Position numbers and translations under genes: made by a program. From assembly GCA_019117205.1 (NCBI GenBank), contig DXAC01000055.1, forward strand, positions 1 to 62,068: a DNA stretch of 62,068 nucleotides, read 5' to 3'. Below are positions 18,852 through 26,130 of this stretch, one piece after another. The notes below the pieces were generated by a model that was not told the DNA's origin, ran no database searches, and saw only the letters and a program-made list of their open reading frames with translations. Origin of the DNA: Candidatus Allofournierella merdigallinarum (GTDB lineage: Bacteria > Bacillota > Clostridia > Oscillospirales > Ruminococcaceae). How positions within the stretch are numbered: the first letter of the stretch is position 1; every line of letters begins with the position of its first letter.

Positions 18852-19094
18852 GTGCGGATCGACAAATACCTGAAAGTGAGCCGGCTCATCAAGCGGCGCA
18901 CCGTGGCCAACGAGGTGGCCGACGCGGGCCGCATCCTGGTAAACGGCAAGCCGGCCAAGGCCAGCTACGCCGTCAAAGAGGGAGACGAGATCGAGATCAC
19001 CTTCGGCAACAAGCCGGTGAAAGTGCGGGTGCTCTCCACCGAGGCCCCCGCCGGCAAGGACGTTGCCCGGGAAATGTACCAGGTCATCGAGTGA
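18852..19094 (+). CDS. rqcP: RqcP (YabO), S4-domain ribosome quality-control factor
   Basis: An 80-residue S4 RNA-binding protein (MRIDKYLKVSRLIKRR, then GRILVNGKPAKASYAVKEGDEI). In B. subtilis RqcP binds stalled 50S-peptidyl-tRNA complexes and works with RqcH to add C-terminal alanine tails. The start is GTG 18852 with AGGAGGGAG upstream. Its usual next gene, yabP, is here separated by about 1.1 kb holding a divergent XRE/SLOG pair. Confidence 0.92.
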   Translation: MRIDKYLKVSRLIKRRTVANEVADAGRILVNGKPAKASYAVKEGDEIEITFGNKPVKVRVLSTEAPAGKDVAREMYQVIE

Positions 19095-19106
19095 CCCGGC
19101 CCAAGT

Positions 19107-19145
19107 AAAAAAATGCCCCGGGGGCTGCGGCCCCCGGGGCGCTTT
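19107..19145 (+). terminator. Bidirectional terminator between rqcP and the XRE gene
   Basis: Perfect 11-bp arms (19115-19125, 19130-19140) with a 4-nt loop. An A7 run on the left serves the minus strand and a CTTTATTT stretch on the right serves the plus strand. It separates the convergent rqcP and XRE genes. Confidence 0.85.
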
Positions 19146-19241
19146 ATTTCACTTCCTGTTCCGGGTCGCGGAACAGCTCGCTTGCAAAGAGCTCCCGCAC
19201 GATTCCGGAATACGCAGGCGCACGGCCTCGCCAATATCCAT
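19146..19241 (-). pseudogene. Possible frameshifted remnant of a second small regulator
   Basis: On the minus strand ATG 19241 begins MDIGEAVRLR, typical of the first helix of an XRE regulator. Another frame then reads VRELFASELFRDPEQEVK and stops at the terminator. No single frame links the two, and no HTH motif is left. This may be a decayed duplicate of the adjacent XRE gene or a chance reading. Confidence 0.25.
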
Positions 19242-19246
19242 GGGCG

Positions 19247-19555
19247 TCACCGCATCTGGTCGATCAGCGCGAGGACGGCGGCCTGCTGTTCCCGGCTCAG
19301 CCGGTTCCAGCGTTCCAGCAGGCGGCGCTGCTCCTCCGTCAGCTCCACCGGGTCCCCCTCCTGGGCAAGCAGCTGCGACAGGGTGATACCCAGCGCGGCG
19401 CAGACCTTTTCCAGCGAGGGCAGGGTGGGCACCATTCCCTTGCGATACCAGGAGGAGATGGTGGACTGGGGCAGCCCCGAGCGCTCGGCCAGCTGGTATT
19501 CCGTCCAGCCCCGCGCCTGCCGCTCGGCCGCGATAACAGCGAGCAGGTCTTTCAT
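19247..19555 (-). CDS. XRE-family transcriptional regulator
   Basis: A 102-residue regulator with one Cro/C1-type HTH (about residues 5-65). The recognition part is YQLAERSGLPQSTISSWYRKG; LPSLEKVCAALGITLSQLL follows, and the C-terminal tail is helical. ATG 19555 is chosen because AGGAGGTGG directly precedes it; the longer GTG form at 19564 would start inside that ribosome site. It is divergent from the SLOG-like gene and shares an AT-rich control region carrying a matching inverted repeat, so it probably represses itself and its neighbour. Confidence 0.9.
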   Translation of the reverse strand: MKDLLAVIAAERQARGWTEYQLAERSGLPQSTISSWYRKGMVPTLPSLEKVCAALGITLSQLLAQEGDPVELTEEQRRLLERWNRLSREQQAAVLALIDQMR

Positions 19556-19588
19556 CTGCGCCACCTCCTGAACATTGTACTTTTCGTT

Positions 19589-19638
19589 AATTATACTGCG
19601 ACAAATCGTTGCACTTTAATAACTATTGTCGTATAATT
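19589..19638. promoter_or_regulatory. Divergent promoters and candidate operator of the XRE/SLOG pair
   Basis: Plus-strand promoter TTGCAC (19609-19614), 17 bp, TATAAT (19632-19637). On the minus strand a TATAAT (19590-19595) faces the XRE gene with no clear -35. Overlapping both -10 boxes are inverted copies of AATTATAC(n)GACAA at 19589-19605 and 19625-19638, with a 3-bp insertion in the left copy. They fit a dimeric HTH repressor. Confidence 0.65.
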
Positions 19639-19656
19639 TAAACGATATACACAACT

Positions 19657-20118
19657 ATGGAGGCAGGCTGTGAAGCGGGACGTCTGTTTTTCATCGGCCA
19701 CCGGGAGTGCGGGCAGGAGCTGTATCCGGCGCTGTGCGCGGCGGTGGAGCAGCACATTGTTGAATGGGGTGCCGCTGAGTTTTGGGTGGGGAACTATGGA
19801 GGCTTTGACCGCCTGGCGGCCCGGGCGCTGCTGGCGGCAAAACAGCGGCGCCCGGAAATTAAATTGTATTTGCTGCTGGCGTGGCACCCTTGCCGGCGGG
19901 CGGTGGAACTGCCAAAGGGGTTCGACGGCAGCATCTACCCGCCGGGCATGGAGCGGGTGCCGCCCCGGGCGGCCATCCTGCGGGCGAATCGTTATGCGGT
20001 GGACAATGCCCGCTGGCTCATCGCCGCGGTGTGGCGCCCGGCCAGCAACGCCCGCGACCTTGTGGAGTACGCCCTCCGCCGCGCCGGCGGCCCCCGGGTC
20101 ACGCTGCTGCGTCGGTGA
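19657..20118 (+). CDS. SLOG/DUF1273-like Rossmann-fold protein, start or frame uncertain
   Basis: About 150 residues beginning with FFIGHREC (about 11-18), the N-terminal signature of SLOG-type nucleotide-binding proteins. FWVGNYGGFDRLAARAL follows (the glycine-rich second motif), then a hydrophobic strand LYLLLAWHP. SLOG proteins bind nucleotides or nucleotide-derived signals; no enzymatic role is claimed. ATG 19657 gives an open frame but has no ribosome site. GTG 19670 has an ideal one (GGAGG 19659-19663) and encodes MKRDVCF, which runs into FIGHREC only if the ribosome slips -1 (or one T is missing) at the T run 19687-19691. It lies between rqcP and yabP, where it is not usually found. 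Confidence 0.75.
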   Translation: MEAGCEAGRLFFIGHRECGQELYPALCAAVEQHIVEWGAAEFWVGNYGGFDRLAARALLAAKQRRPEIKLYLLLAWHPCRRAVELPKGFDGSIYPPGMERVPPRAAILRANRYAVDNARWLIAAVWRPASNARDLVEYALRRAGGPRVTLLRR

Positions 20119-20128
20119 CCCGCGCCGG

Positions 20129-20158
20129 GCATAACCCCTGGCCGCCGCCGCATATACA
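20129..20158 (+). promoter_or_regulatory. Candidate sigma-E promoter of yabPQ
   Basis: GCATAAC (20129-20135) and CATATACA (20151-20158), separated by 15 bp, resemble the mother-cell sigma-E boxes KMATATT and CATACAnT. yabP belongs to the sigma-E regulon in B. subtilis. Each box matches at 5 of 7 positions, so this is only suggestive. Confidence 0.4.
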
Positions 20159-20182
20159 TTGGCGAAAAGGCAGGTGCAGACC

Positions 20183-20491
20183 ATGCAGGAAAATAAGACC
20201 TCCGCCGCCCGGCCCGCCGAGAGCCCGGCGGCAAAGTTGCCCCATCATCTGATCGTGGAGGACCGCCGCGCCCTCACCGCCACCGGCGTCACCAAGGTGG
20301 CCAGCTGTGACGAGACGGGGGCGGTGCTGGAGACCCAGCAGGGCACCCTGGTGGTGGGGGGCCAGGGCCTCTCGGTGAGCGAGCTCTCCCTGCAAACCGG
20401 CGAGGTGAAGATCTTCGGGCGCATCGAGTCCATGCAGTATTCCGAGCCCGCGCCGGCGGCGGGCGGCGTGCTCCGCCGCCTGCTGCGCTAA
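20183..20491 (+). CDS. yabP: YabP, sporulation protein
   Basis: A 102-residue protein of the YabP/YqfC family (HHLIVEDRRALTATGVTKVASCDE, cited here in two parts: HHLIVEDRRALTATGV and TKVASCDE; then GTLVVGGQGLSVSELSL and VKIFGRIESMQY). It is mother-cell expressed and needed for normal spore formation in B. subtilis; its molecular role is unclear. ATG 20183 is chosen because AGGCAGGTG precedes it and an upstream TTG at 20159 would sit inside the candidate promoter. yabQ starts 3 bp after its stop. Confidence 0.9.
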   Translation: MQENKTSAARPAESPAAKLPHHLIVEDRRALTATGVTKVASCDETGAVLETQQGTLVVGGQGLSVSELSLQTGEVKIFGRIESMQYSEPAPAAGGVLRRLLR

Positions 20492-20494
20492 GCG

Positions 20495-20980
20495 GTGGCC
20501 GCGCCCATCGCCCTGCCCTATGTGCTGGCGGACGCGCTGTGTTGCCTGGGGCTGGGCTTTCTGCTGGCGGGCTGCTACGACCTGGCGCGCTTTGCGCTGG
20601 GCTCCTGCCGCCTGGTGTGCTTTGTGCTGGATCTGGCCGCCGCCCTGGCCGGCGCGGTGCTGGTCTGCGGCTTTGCCGCCGCCCGCAGCTACACCGGCGT
20701 GGTGCGCTGGTACATGGCGGCGGGGCTGGCACTGGGGCTGGCGGGGTACTTTTTTGTCCTTGCGCCGGGGTGCGCGGCGGTGCAGCGGCTGATCAAGTGG
20801 GTCCTGAGCCGGCCCTTTGCCCTGGCCTGGCTGCTGGCGGCGCGGCCGGCAGGGCGTCTGGCGGGCCGGGCTGCGGGGCGCGCCGGCAAAAAATTCCGTG
20901 CGGCGGCCCAAAAACGCCGCAAAAAACAGTTGAAAAACAAAGGGCGGGTGTTGTATAATTCAAATGATCCACCCGGTTGA
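20495..20980 (+). CDS. yabQ: YabQ, spore cortex membrane protein
   Basis: A 161-residue protein with about four hydrophobic helices in residues 1-115 (LADALCCLGLGFLLAGCYD, LVCFVLDLAAALAGAVLVC and two more) and a very basic cytoplasmic tail (AGKKFRAAAQKRRKKQLK). In B. subtilis YabQ is a mother-cell membrane protein needed for cortex synthesis. The start is GTG 20495, coupled to yabP. Its 3' end carries the promoter of divIC. Confidence 0.85.
   Translation: MAAPIALPYVLADALCCLGLGFLLAGCYDLARFALGSCRLVCFVLDLAAALAGAVLVCGFAAARSYTGVVRWYMAAGLALGLAGYFFVLAPGCAAVQRLIKWVLSRPFALAWLLAARPAGRLAGRAAGRAGKKFRAAAQKRRKKQLKNKGRVLYNSNDPPG
20930..20959 (+). promoter_or_regulatory. Vegetative promoter of divIC inside yabQ
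   Basis: TTGAAA (20930-20935), 18 bp, TATAAT (20954-20959). It lets divIC be expressed in growing cells independently of the sporulation genes upstream. Confidence 0.75.
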
Positions 20981-21027
20981 TCCACGGGTGGAGCGCGCCC
21001 ATTTTTAGGAAAAGGAGGGTCCGACCC

Positions 21028-21327
21028 ATGGAAAAACGGCAGTCGCGGAAACTTCGTCCCGGCCAGCTGTTGCTGCGGGCGGGCCTTGCGCTGGCGGCGG
21101 GTTATCTCGCGGTGGGCCTGGTGGTCAACCAGGTGGACATCGCGGCCAAGCAGCAGGAGCTTCAGGACCTCACCGACCAGGTGGAGCAGCAGCGCCAGCA
21201 AAACGACGAGCTGAACCGCATCCTGGAATCGGGCAGCGACGAGGAGATCATCGAGCGGGTGGCCCGGGACAAACTGGGCTACGCCAAGCCCAACGAGCGG
21301 GTGTTCATCGACGTCACCGGCCAGTGA
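21028..21327 (+). CDS. divIC: DivIC/FtsB-type septum formation protein
   Basis: A 99-residue bitopic division protein. A basic N-terminus precedes one membrane helix (about 14-34), an extracellular coiled coil (AAKQQELQDLTDQVEQQRQQ) and the short C-terminal domain (RVARDKLGYAKPNERVF) that binds the FtsL/DivIB partners. It acts in the divisome with FtsL (36108) and FtsQ/DivIB (44182), encoded in this same window. AAAGGAGGG precedes the ATG. Confidence 0.93.
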   Translation: MEKRQSRKLRPGQLLLRAGLALAAGYLAVGLVVNQVDIAAKQQELQDLTDQVEQQRQQNDELNRILESGSDEEIIERVARDKLGYAKPNERVFIDVTGQ

Positions 21328-21337
21328 GAACGGCTAC

Positions 21338-21370
21338 AAAGGCCGCGGGAGACCGCGTTGCGGGCCTTTT
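21338..21370 (+). terminator. Hairpin between divIC and yabR
   Basis: AAAGGCC (21338-21344) pairs with GGCCTTT (21363-21369), with an inner GCGG-gaga-CCGC stem. The T stretch lies within the right arm, so it may be a leaky terminator or attenuator. Confidence 0.5.
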
Positions 21371-21405
21371 GCAGAATACAACATACAAAAAGGGGTTTTA
21401 TCGCG

Positions 21406-21855
21406 TTGCAGTTAGAGGTAGGGGCGATCCTGGAGGGCAAGGTCACCGGCGTCAAAAAGTTTGGCGCGTTCGTGGCGCTGCCCGGCGGCAGGACCGGAAT
21501 GGTACACATCTCCGAGGTGTCCAACAGCTTTATTGAAGACCTGTCCACCGTGCTCAGCGAGGGGCAGGAGGTCAAGGTGAAAGTGCTCAGCATCGCAGAG
21601 GACGGCAAGATCGCCCTGTCCATCAAGCGCACCCTGCCTCCCGAGCCGCGCGGGTCCCGCACGGCCGGGCCCCGGCCCCAGCGCGCCCGTTCCGACGCGC
21701 CCCGGGTGTGGCAGCCTAAGGCCCCCGCGCCCCAGGGCGAGATGAGCTTCGAGGACATGATGGCCAAGTTCAAAAGCCAGAGCGAGGAGAAGATCAGCGA
21801 CCTCAAGCGGGTCACCGAGAACCGACGCGGCGGCGGTTACTCCCGGCGGCGCTGA
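21406..21855 (+). CDS. yabR: YabR, S1-domain RNA-binding protein
   Basis: A 149-residue protein with one S1 domain (residues 3-75: VGAILEGKVTGVKKFGAFVAL, quoted in part as GKVTGVKKFGAFV; then GMVHISEVS and DGKIALSIKR). A basic, proline-rich tail ends in NRRGGGYSRRR. The S1 form is shared with polynucleotide phosphorylase and ribosome-associated proteins. The start is TTG 21406 with AGGGG 11 bp upstream; an in-frame ATG 21358 would place part of the preceding hairpin in the coding region. It closes the conserved yabN-to-yabR block. Confidence 0.88.
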   Translation: MQLEVGAILEGKVTGVKKFGAFVALPGGRTGMVHISEVSNSFIEDLSTVLSEGQEVKVKVLSIAEDGKIALSIKRTLPPEPRGSRTAGPRPQRARSDAPRVWQPKAPAPQGEMSFEDMMAKFKSQSEEKISDLKRVTENRRGGGYSRRR

Positions 21856-21880
21856 ACCCGGCCCCACACAAGCGGAGAAA

Positions 21881-21917
21881 AGGGCGGACTGCCGGCAGTG
21901 GCAGCCCGCCCTGTTTT
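21881..21917 (+). terminator. Terminator of yabR
   Basis: AGGGCGG (21881-21887) pairs with CCGCCCT (21906-21912), an inner CTGCC/GGCAG stem is possible, and TTTT follows. Confidence 0.75.
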
Positions 21918-21980
21918 ATACGCCACGGCGCGAAAAATGTCAAAGCCGGGCCCAGCGCCCGCGGAAAGGATGGAAAAACC

Positions 21981-23678
21981 ATGAAAGTCATCGTAGTGGG
22001 CGGCGTGGCCGCCGGCGCCAGCGCGGCGGCCCGTTTGCGCCGGCTGGACGAAACAGCGGAGATCCTGGTCTTCGAGCGGGGCGAGCACGTCTCCTTTTCC
22101 AACTGCGGCCTGCCCTATCATCTGGGCGGGGCCATCCCCGACGCGGACGATCTGGTGCTGATGACCCCCGCCGCCTTTAAGGCCCGCCACAACATCGAGG
22201 TGCGGGTGAACAGCGCCGTCACCGCCATTGACCGGGCGGCCAAGACCGTCACCGTGCAGCCAAAGGAGGGCCCGGCCTATACCGAGCGCTACGACAAGCT
22301 CATCCTGGCCCCCGGGGCCGCGCCCATCGTGCCCGGATCCATCCCCGGCGTGCACAGCCCCCAGGTGTTCACCCTGCGCAACGTATCGGACGTAAAGGCC
22401 ATCAAGGCTTACATCGACGGCAACGGCGTCACCCGGGCCGCGGTGGTGGGCGGCGGCTTCATCGGGGTGGAGGTGGCCGAGAACCTGGCCAGCGCCGGCC
22501 TGCTGGTGGACCTGGTGGAGGGGGCGGACCAGGTGCTGGCCCCCTTTGACTACGACATGGCCCAGATCCTCCACAAGGAGCTGACGGACAACGGCATCAC
22601 CCTGCATCTGAACAGTATGCTGGCCTCGGTCTCCCAGGGCCACATCACCGTGACACGGGCGGGCAGGGAGGAAAACATCCCCGCCCAGCTGGTGGTGCTG
22701 GCCATCGGCGTGGCGCCGGAAACGGCCCTGGCCCGCCAGGCGGGCCTTGCCATCGGCGACACCCGGGGCATCCGGGTGGACGCCAGCTGGCGCACCGAAG
22801 ACGAGGACATCTATGCGGTGGGCGACGCGGTGGAGAGCTTCGACCGCCTGACCCGCCGGCCCGGCCGGCTGGCCCTGGCGGGCCCGGCCCAGCGGCAGGC
22901 CCGGGCGGCGGCGGACCACATCTGCGGCCGCCCGGCGGACAACCGGGGCTACATCGGTTCGTCCTGCGTGCGGGTGTTCGACCTGAACGCCGCCGCCACC
23001 GGCCTCTCGGAAAAGGCGGCCAAAAAGGCGGGCATCCCCTGCCAGACGGCGCTCATCTTCCCCAGCGACAAGGTGAGCATCATGCCGGGGGCCGGCACCA
23101 TGGCGTTCAAGCTGGTCTTCGAGACCCCCACCGGCCGGGTGCTGGGCGCCCAGGCCATCGGCCGGGGTGACGCGGTGCGCCGGGTGGACGTGATCGCCAC
23201 CCTCATCTCCATGGGCGGCACCCTGGCGGACCTCAAGGAGCTGGAGCTGTGCTACTCGCCGGTGTACGGCACCGCCAAGGACGTGGTGAACATGGCCGCC
23301 CTGGTGGGGCTGAACCTGCTGGAGGGCCGGGTGAAACAGGTGCCGGTGACCGCCGTGCGGGGCCTGGTGGAGCAGGGAGCCTATATCATCGACGTGCGGG
23401 AGGAGCGGGAGTACGCCGCCGGCCACCTGAAAGGGGCGGTGAACATCCCCCTGTCCCGGTTCCGCCAGCGGATGGGCGAGGTGCCCCGGGATGTGCCGGT
23501 GTACCTGCATTGCCGCTCCAGCCAGCGCAGCTACTACGCCCTGTGCGAGCTGCTGGGCAGCGGCTACACCAACGTGTACAACATCCAGGGCTCTTTTTTG
23601 GGCATCTGCCTGTACGAGTATTTCAACGACCGTGACCTGGGCCGCGAGCCCATCGTCACCGCCTACAATTTCCGCTGA
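21981..23678 (+). CDS. CoA-disulfide reductase with C-terminal rhodanese domain
   Basis: A 565-residue flavoenzyme of the CDR/NADH-peroxidase class. It has the FAD site VIVVGGVAAGASAAARLRRL (3-22), the active Cys in SFSNCGLPYH (about residue 43), the NAD(P)H site VVGGGFIGVEVAENLA (about 154) and the second FAD motif DIYAVGDAVE (about 276). The C-terminal rhodanese module (about 455-555) has its own catalytic Cys in LHCRSSQRS. Such fusions reduce CoA disulfide, polysulfide or persulfide. The upstream gap 21856-21980 holds only a terminator. The cupin gene begins 16 bp downstream. Confidence 0.92.
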   Translation: MKVIVVGGVAAGASAAARLRRLDETAEILVFERGEHVSFSNCGLPYHLGGAIPDADDLVLMTPAAFKARHNIEVRVNSAVTAIDRAAKTVTVQPKEGPAYTERYDKLILAPGAAPIVPGSIPGVHSPQVFTLRNVSDVKAIKAYIDGNGVTRAAVVGGGFIGVEVAENLASAGLLVDLVEGADQVLAPFDYDMAQILHKELTDNGITLHLNSMLASVSQGHITVTRAGREENIPAQLVVLAIGVAPETALARQAGLAIGDTRGIRVDASWRTEDEDIYAVGDAVESFDRLTRRPGRLALAGPAQRQARAAADHICGRPADNRGYIGSSCVRVFDLNAAATGLSEKAAKKAGIPCQTALIFPSDKVSIMPGAGTMAFKLVFETPTGRVLGAQAIGRGDAVRRVDVIATLISMGGTLADLKELELCYSPVYGTAKDVVNMAALVGLNLLEGRVKQVPVTAVRGLVEQGAYIIDVREEREYAAGHLKGAVNIPLSRFRQRMGEVPRDVPVYLHCRSSQRSYYALCELLGSGYTNVYNIQGSFLGICLYEYFNDRDLGREPIVTAYNFR

Positions 23679-23694
23679 AAGGGAGAGATCGGCT

Positions 23695-24054
23695 ATGAAG
23701 ATACTTTACCGTGACCAGCTGGAGGAGACCCGGCCCCGGATGGCCGGCGGCGAGGGGGAGTGTACCCTCCACCACATCCTGCCGGCGGAGCTGGCCGCCG
23801 GCGCGGGCCGGCTGTTCGCCATCAACACCCTGGCGCCGGGCAGTTCCATCGGCTACCACGAGCACCGGGGCGAGTTTGAGGTCTACTACATCCTGGAGGG
23901 GGTGGCCCGCGTCACCGACGACGGCGAGGAGTACGACCTGGCCGCCGGGGACATGATGCTGTGCGCCGACGGCCACGGCCACGCCATCGCCAACCGCAGC
24001 GACGCGCCCATGCGCTTTCTGGCGCTGATCCTCAACGTGCGGGACCCGGCCTGA
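23695..24054 (+). CDS. Single-domain cupin protein
   Basis: A 119-residue cupin with both metal motifs: GYHEHRGEFEVYYILEG (about 52-68) and GDMMLCADGHGHAIAN (about 83-98). The substrate is unknown. The start is taken at ATG 23695 behind AAGGGAGA; the frame is open back into the preceding gene. Cotranscription with the CoA-disulfide reductase suggests a redox or thiol-related role, but that is only inference. Confidence 0.85.
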   Translation: MKILYRDQLEETRPRMAGGEGECTLHHILPAELAAGAGRLFAINTLAPGSSIGYHEHRGEFEVYYILEGVARVTDDGEEYDLAAGDMMLCADGHGHAIANRSDAPMRFLALILNVRDPA

Positions 24055-24070
24055 GGCCGCACCGCCGTTC

Positions 24071-24107
24071 GCCCGCCGCCGCCCTCCGTGGGCGCCGGCG
24101 GGCTTTT
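24071..24107 (+). terminator. Terminator after the cupin gene
   Basis: GCCCGCCG (24071-24078) and CGGCGGGC (24096-24103), with further pairing inside, followed by TTTT. Confidence 0.8.
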
Positions 24108-24187
24108 GTGCATTTTCACACAGCTTTGCCATAAAAACTTTACAGACTGTACACCCCTTTTCTCTGGCGTTTTTTGTGCAAATTCGC

Positions 24188-24193
24188 TATAAT
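24188..24193 (+). promoter_or_regulatory. -10 box of hpf
   Basis: TATAAT in an AT-rich stretch (24108-24205). No matching -35 was found at 16-18 bp, so an alternative sigma factor or an activator is possible. The gap 24055-24270 contains no gene. Confidence 0.45.
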
Positions 24194-24270
24194 AATAGTA
24201 TCAAGCGGCGGCGTCCTGCAAAGAGGCGTGGCCCCGGCAGCGTGAGCCGCCAAAAGGAGGCTAAGGTTTT

Positions 24271-24789
24271 ATGAAGGTCGTATGCACCGGTCGCAGAGTT
24301 TCCCTGAAACCCTCGTTTGTGGAAAAGGCGGAGAAACGCCTGGGAAAGCTGGATAAATTCTTCCCGGACGAGACCCAGGCCCAGGTCACCGTAACGGTGG
24401 AAAAGGGCCGCCAGACGGTGGAGATCACCGTGCGGGACGCCGGCATCACCGTGCGCGCCGAGAAGACCGCCGACCAGATGGAAGCCGCCCTGGAGGACGC
24501 GGCGGACCTGTTGACCCGCCGGCTGGTGAAGAACCGCAAGCGCCTGAGCACCCAGATGACCCGCGCCGCGGAGTGGCCTGCGGACGAGGAGCCGGAGCCG
24601 GAGGAGACCTTTGAGGTCATCCGGGAGAAGCGGTTCGCCGTCAAGCCATGCTCCACCGACGAGGCCATCCTCCAGATGAACCTGCTGGGCCACAGCTTCT
24701 ATCTGTACCGCAGCATGGAGAACGACCAGATCCAGGTGGTCTACCGCCGGGCCGACGGCGGCTACGGCGTGCTGATCCCCCTGAACTGA
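24271..24789 (+). CDS. hpf: Long-form ribosome hibernation promoting factor
   Basis: A 172-residue protein with the ribosome-binding beta-alpha domain (1-100, including KAEKRLGKLDKFFPDET), an acidic linker (EEPEPEETFE) and the dimerisation domain (about 115-172, PCSTDEAILQMNLLGHSFYLY). The long form joins 70S ribosomes into inactive 100S dimers in stationary phase. AAAAGGAGG precedes the ATG. It is flanked by two terminators, so it is monocistronic. Confidence 0.95.
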   Translation: MKVVCTGRRVSLKPSFVEKAEKRLGKLDKFFPDETQAQVTVTVEKGRQTVEITVRDAGITVRAEKTADQMEAALEDAADLLTRRLVKNRKRLSTQMTRAAEWPADEEPEPEETFEVIREKRFAVKPCSTDEAILQMNLLGHSFYLYRSMENDQIQVVYRRADGGYGVLIPLN

Positions 24790-24805
24790 ACGGCTGAAAG
24801 CCAGC

Positions 24806-24838
24806 GGGCCGCCCCGGATATTCCGGGGCGGCCCTTTT
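24806..24838 (+). terminator. Terminator of hpf
   Basis: Perfect 12-bp GC arms (24806-24817, 24823-24834) with a 5-nt loop and TTTT. Confidence 0.9.
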
Positions 24839-24873
24839 CCTGGTGTGTCCCGGACAAAAACCGCGCCGCCCCC

Positions 24874-24902
24874 TTGCGCGCCGGGACGGGGGATGCTATG
24901 AT
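24874..24902 (+). promoter_or_regulatory. Promoter of the THUMP methyltransferase gene
   Basis: TTGCGC (24874-24879), 17 bp, TATGAT (24897-24902) with a TGC extension just before the -10. Confidence 0.65.
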
Positions 24903-24972
24903 AGTATCCCGGCGAGACCGCCGACCACCGACCCGCCGTTTCGGGGCGGGCCGCAAAAAAGGAGCTGCCTTT

Positions 24973-26082
24973 ATGAAGTTTGAACTGATCGCCCCCTGTT
25001 ATTTCGGCACCGAGAGCACCGCCGCCTTTGAGGTGCGCCGGCTGGGGGCGGAAAACGTGCAGGTCACCGACGGGCGCATCGCCTTTTCCGGCGACGAGAG
25101 CACCATCGCCGCCGCCAACCTCAACCTGCGCTGTGCCGAGCGGGTGCTGGTGCTGCTGAAGCGCTTTCCCGCCGGCACCTTTGACGAGTTGTTCGACGGG
25201 GCGTTTTCGGTGCCCTGGGAGGAGCTCATCCCCGCCGACGCGGCCTTTCCGGTGAAAGGGTCCAGCCTGTCCAGCACCCTGTCCAGCGTGCCCGCCTGCC
25301 AGAGCATCGTGAAAAAGGCGGTGGTGGAGCGGCTGAAAAAGGGCCACAAGACCCTGTTTTTGCCCGAGACCGGCGCGCAGTATAAAATTCGCTTTTCCAT
25401 CCGCAAAAACCTGGCGGAGATCATGCTGGACACCAGCGGCGACGGCCTGCACAAGCGGGGCTACCGGCGCAACGCCACCGGCGCGCCCATCAAGGAGACG
25501 CTGGCCGCCGCCATCGCCGACCTGGGCCGGGTGCGGCGCAACACCGCCGTGGCCGACCCGTTCTGCGGCAGCGGCACCCTGGTGATCGAGGCCGCCCAGA
25601 AAGCGATGAACATCGCCCCCGGCCTGCGCCGGCGCTTTGCCGCCGAGCAGTATTCTTTCTGCCCGCCGGCGGTGTGGGCCGCCCAGCGGGAAAAGGCCCT
25701 CTCGGAAATTCGCCAGGACGCCGCTTTCGAGGGTCGTGGCTTTGACATCGACCCCGCCGCGGTGGAGCTGGCTGCCCACAACGCGAAGCTGGCCGGTGTG
25801 GCCGAGCGCTGCCGCTTCGCGGTGGCGGACGTGGCGGACTTCGCCCCCGCCCCCGGACAGACGGTGCTCACCAACCCCCCCTACGGCGAGCGGCTGGGGG
25901 ACCTGGCCGAGGCCGCCCGGCTGGCGGGGGTGCTGGGGGCGCGGCTGGCGGCCCACCCGGTACAGGGGGCCTACATCATCACCGCCGACGCGGACTTCGA
26001 AGCCCACTTCGGCAAAAAGGCCTCCCGCCGCCGCAAGCTCTACAACGGCATGATCCCCTGTCAGGTGTATATGTACTATTGA
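24973..26082 (+). CDS. THUMP-domain class I RNA methyltransferase (RlmL N-terminal type)
   Basis: A 369-residue S-adenosylmethionine-dependent RNA methyltransferase. An N-terminal THUMP region (about 45-155) precedes the catalytic domain, with DPFCGSGTLVIEAA (about 196-209) as SAM motif and TNPPYGERLG (about 299-308) as the N2-guanine-type active site. It resembles the first half of Escherichia coli RlmL and B. subtilis YpsC. The 23S rRNA guanine target is inferred from the family. ATG 24973 follows AAGGAG. It is monocistronic, with its own promoter and terminator. Confidence 0.88.
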   Translation: MKFELIAPCYFGTESTAAFEVRRLGAENVQVTDGRIAFSGDESTIAAANLNLRCAERVLVLLKRFPAGTFDELFDGAFSVPWEELIPADAAFPVKGSSLSSTLSSVPACQSIVKKAVVERLKKGHKTLFLPETGAQYKIRFSIRKNLAEIMLDTSGDGLHKRGYRRNATGAPIKETLAAAIADLGRVRRNTAVADPFCGSGTLVIEAAQKAMNIAPGLRRRFAAEQYSFCPPAVWAAQREKALSEIRQDAAFEGRGFDIDPAAVELAAHNAKLAGVAERCRFAVADVADFAPAPGQTVLTNPPYGERLGDLAEAARLAGVLGARLAAHPVQGAYIITADADFEAHFGKKASRRRKLYNGMIPCQVYMYY

Positions 26083-26085
26083 GCA

Positions 26086-26130
26086 GAACGGGAGCCGTTC
26101 CCCCGCCGGGGGAACGGCTCCCGTTCTTTC
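26086..26130. terminator. Bidirectional terminator between convergent genes
   Basis: Perfect 19-bp arms (26086-26104, 26108-26126) with a 3-nt loop, followed by TTTC. It separates the plus-strand methyltransferase from the minus-strand cysteine-synthase-like gene, whose last codons lie immediately beyond it. Confidence 0.85.
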
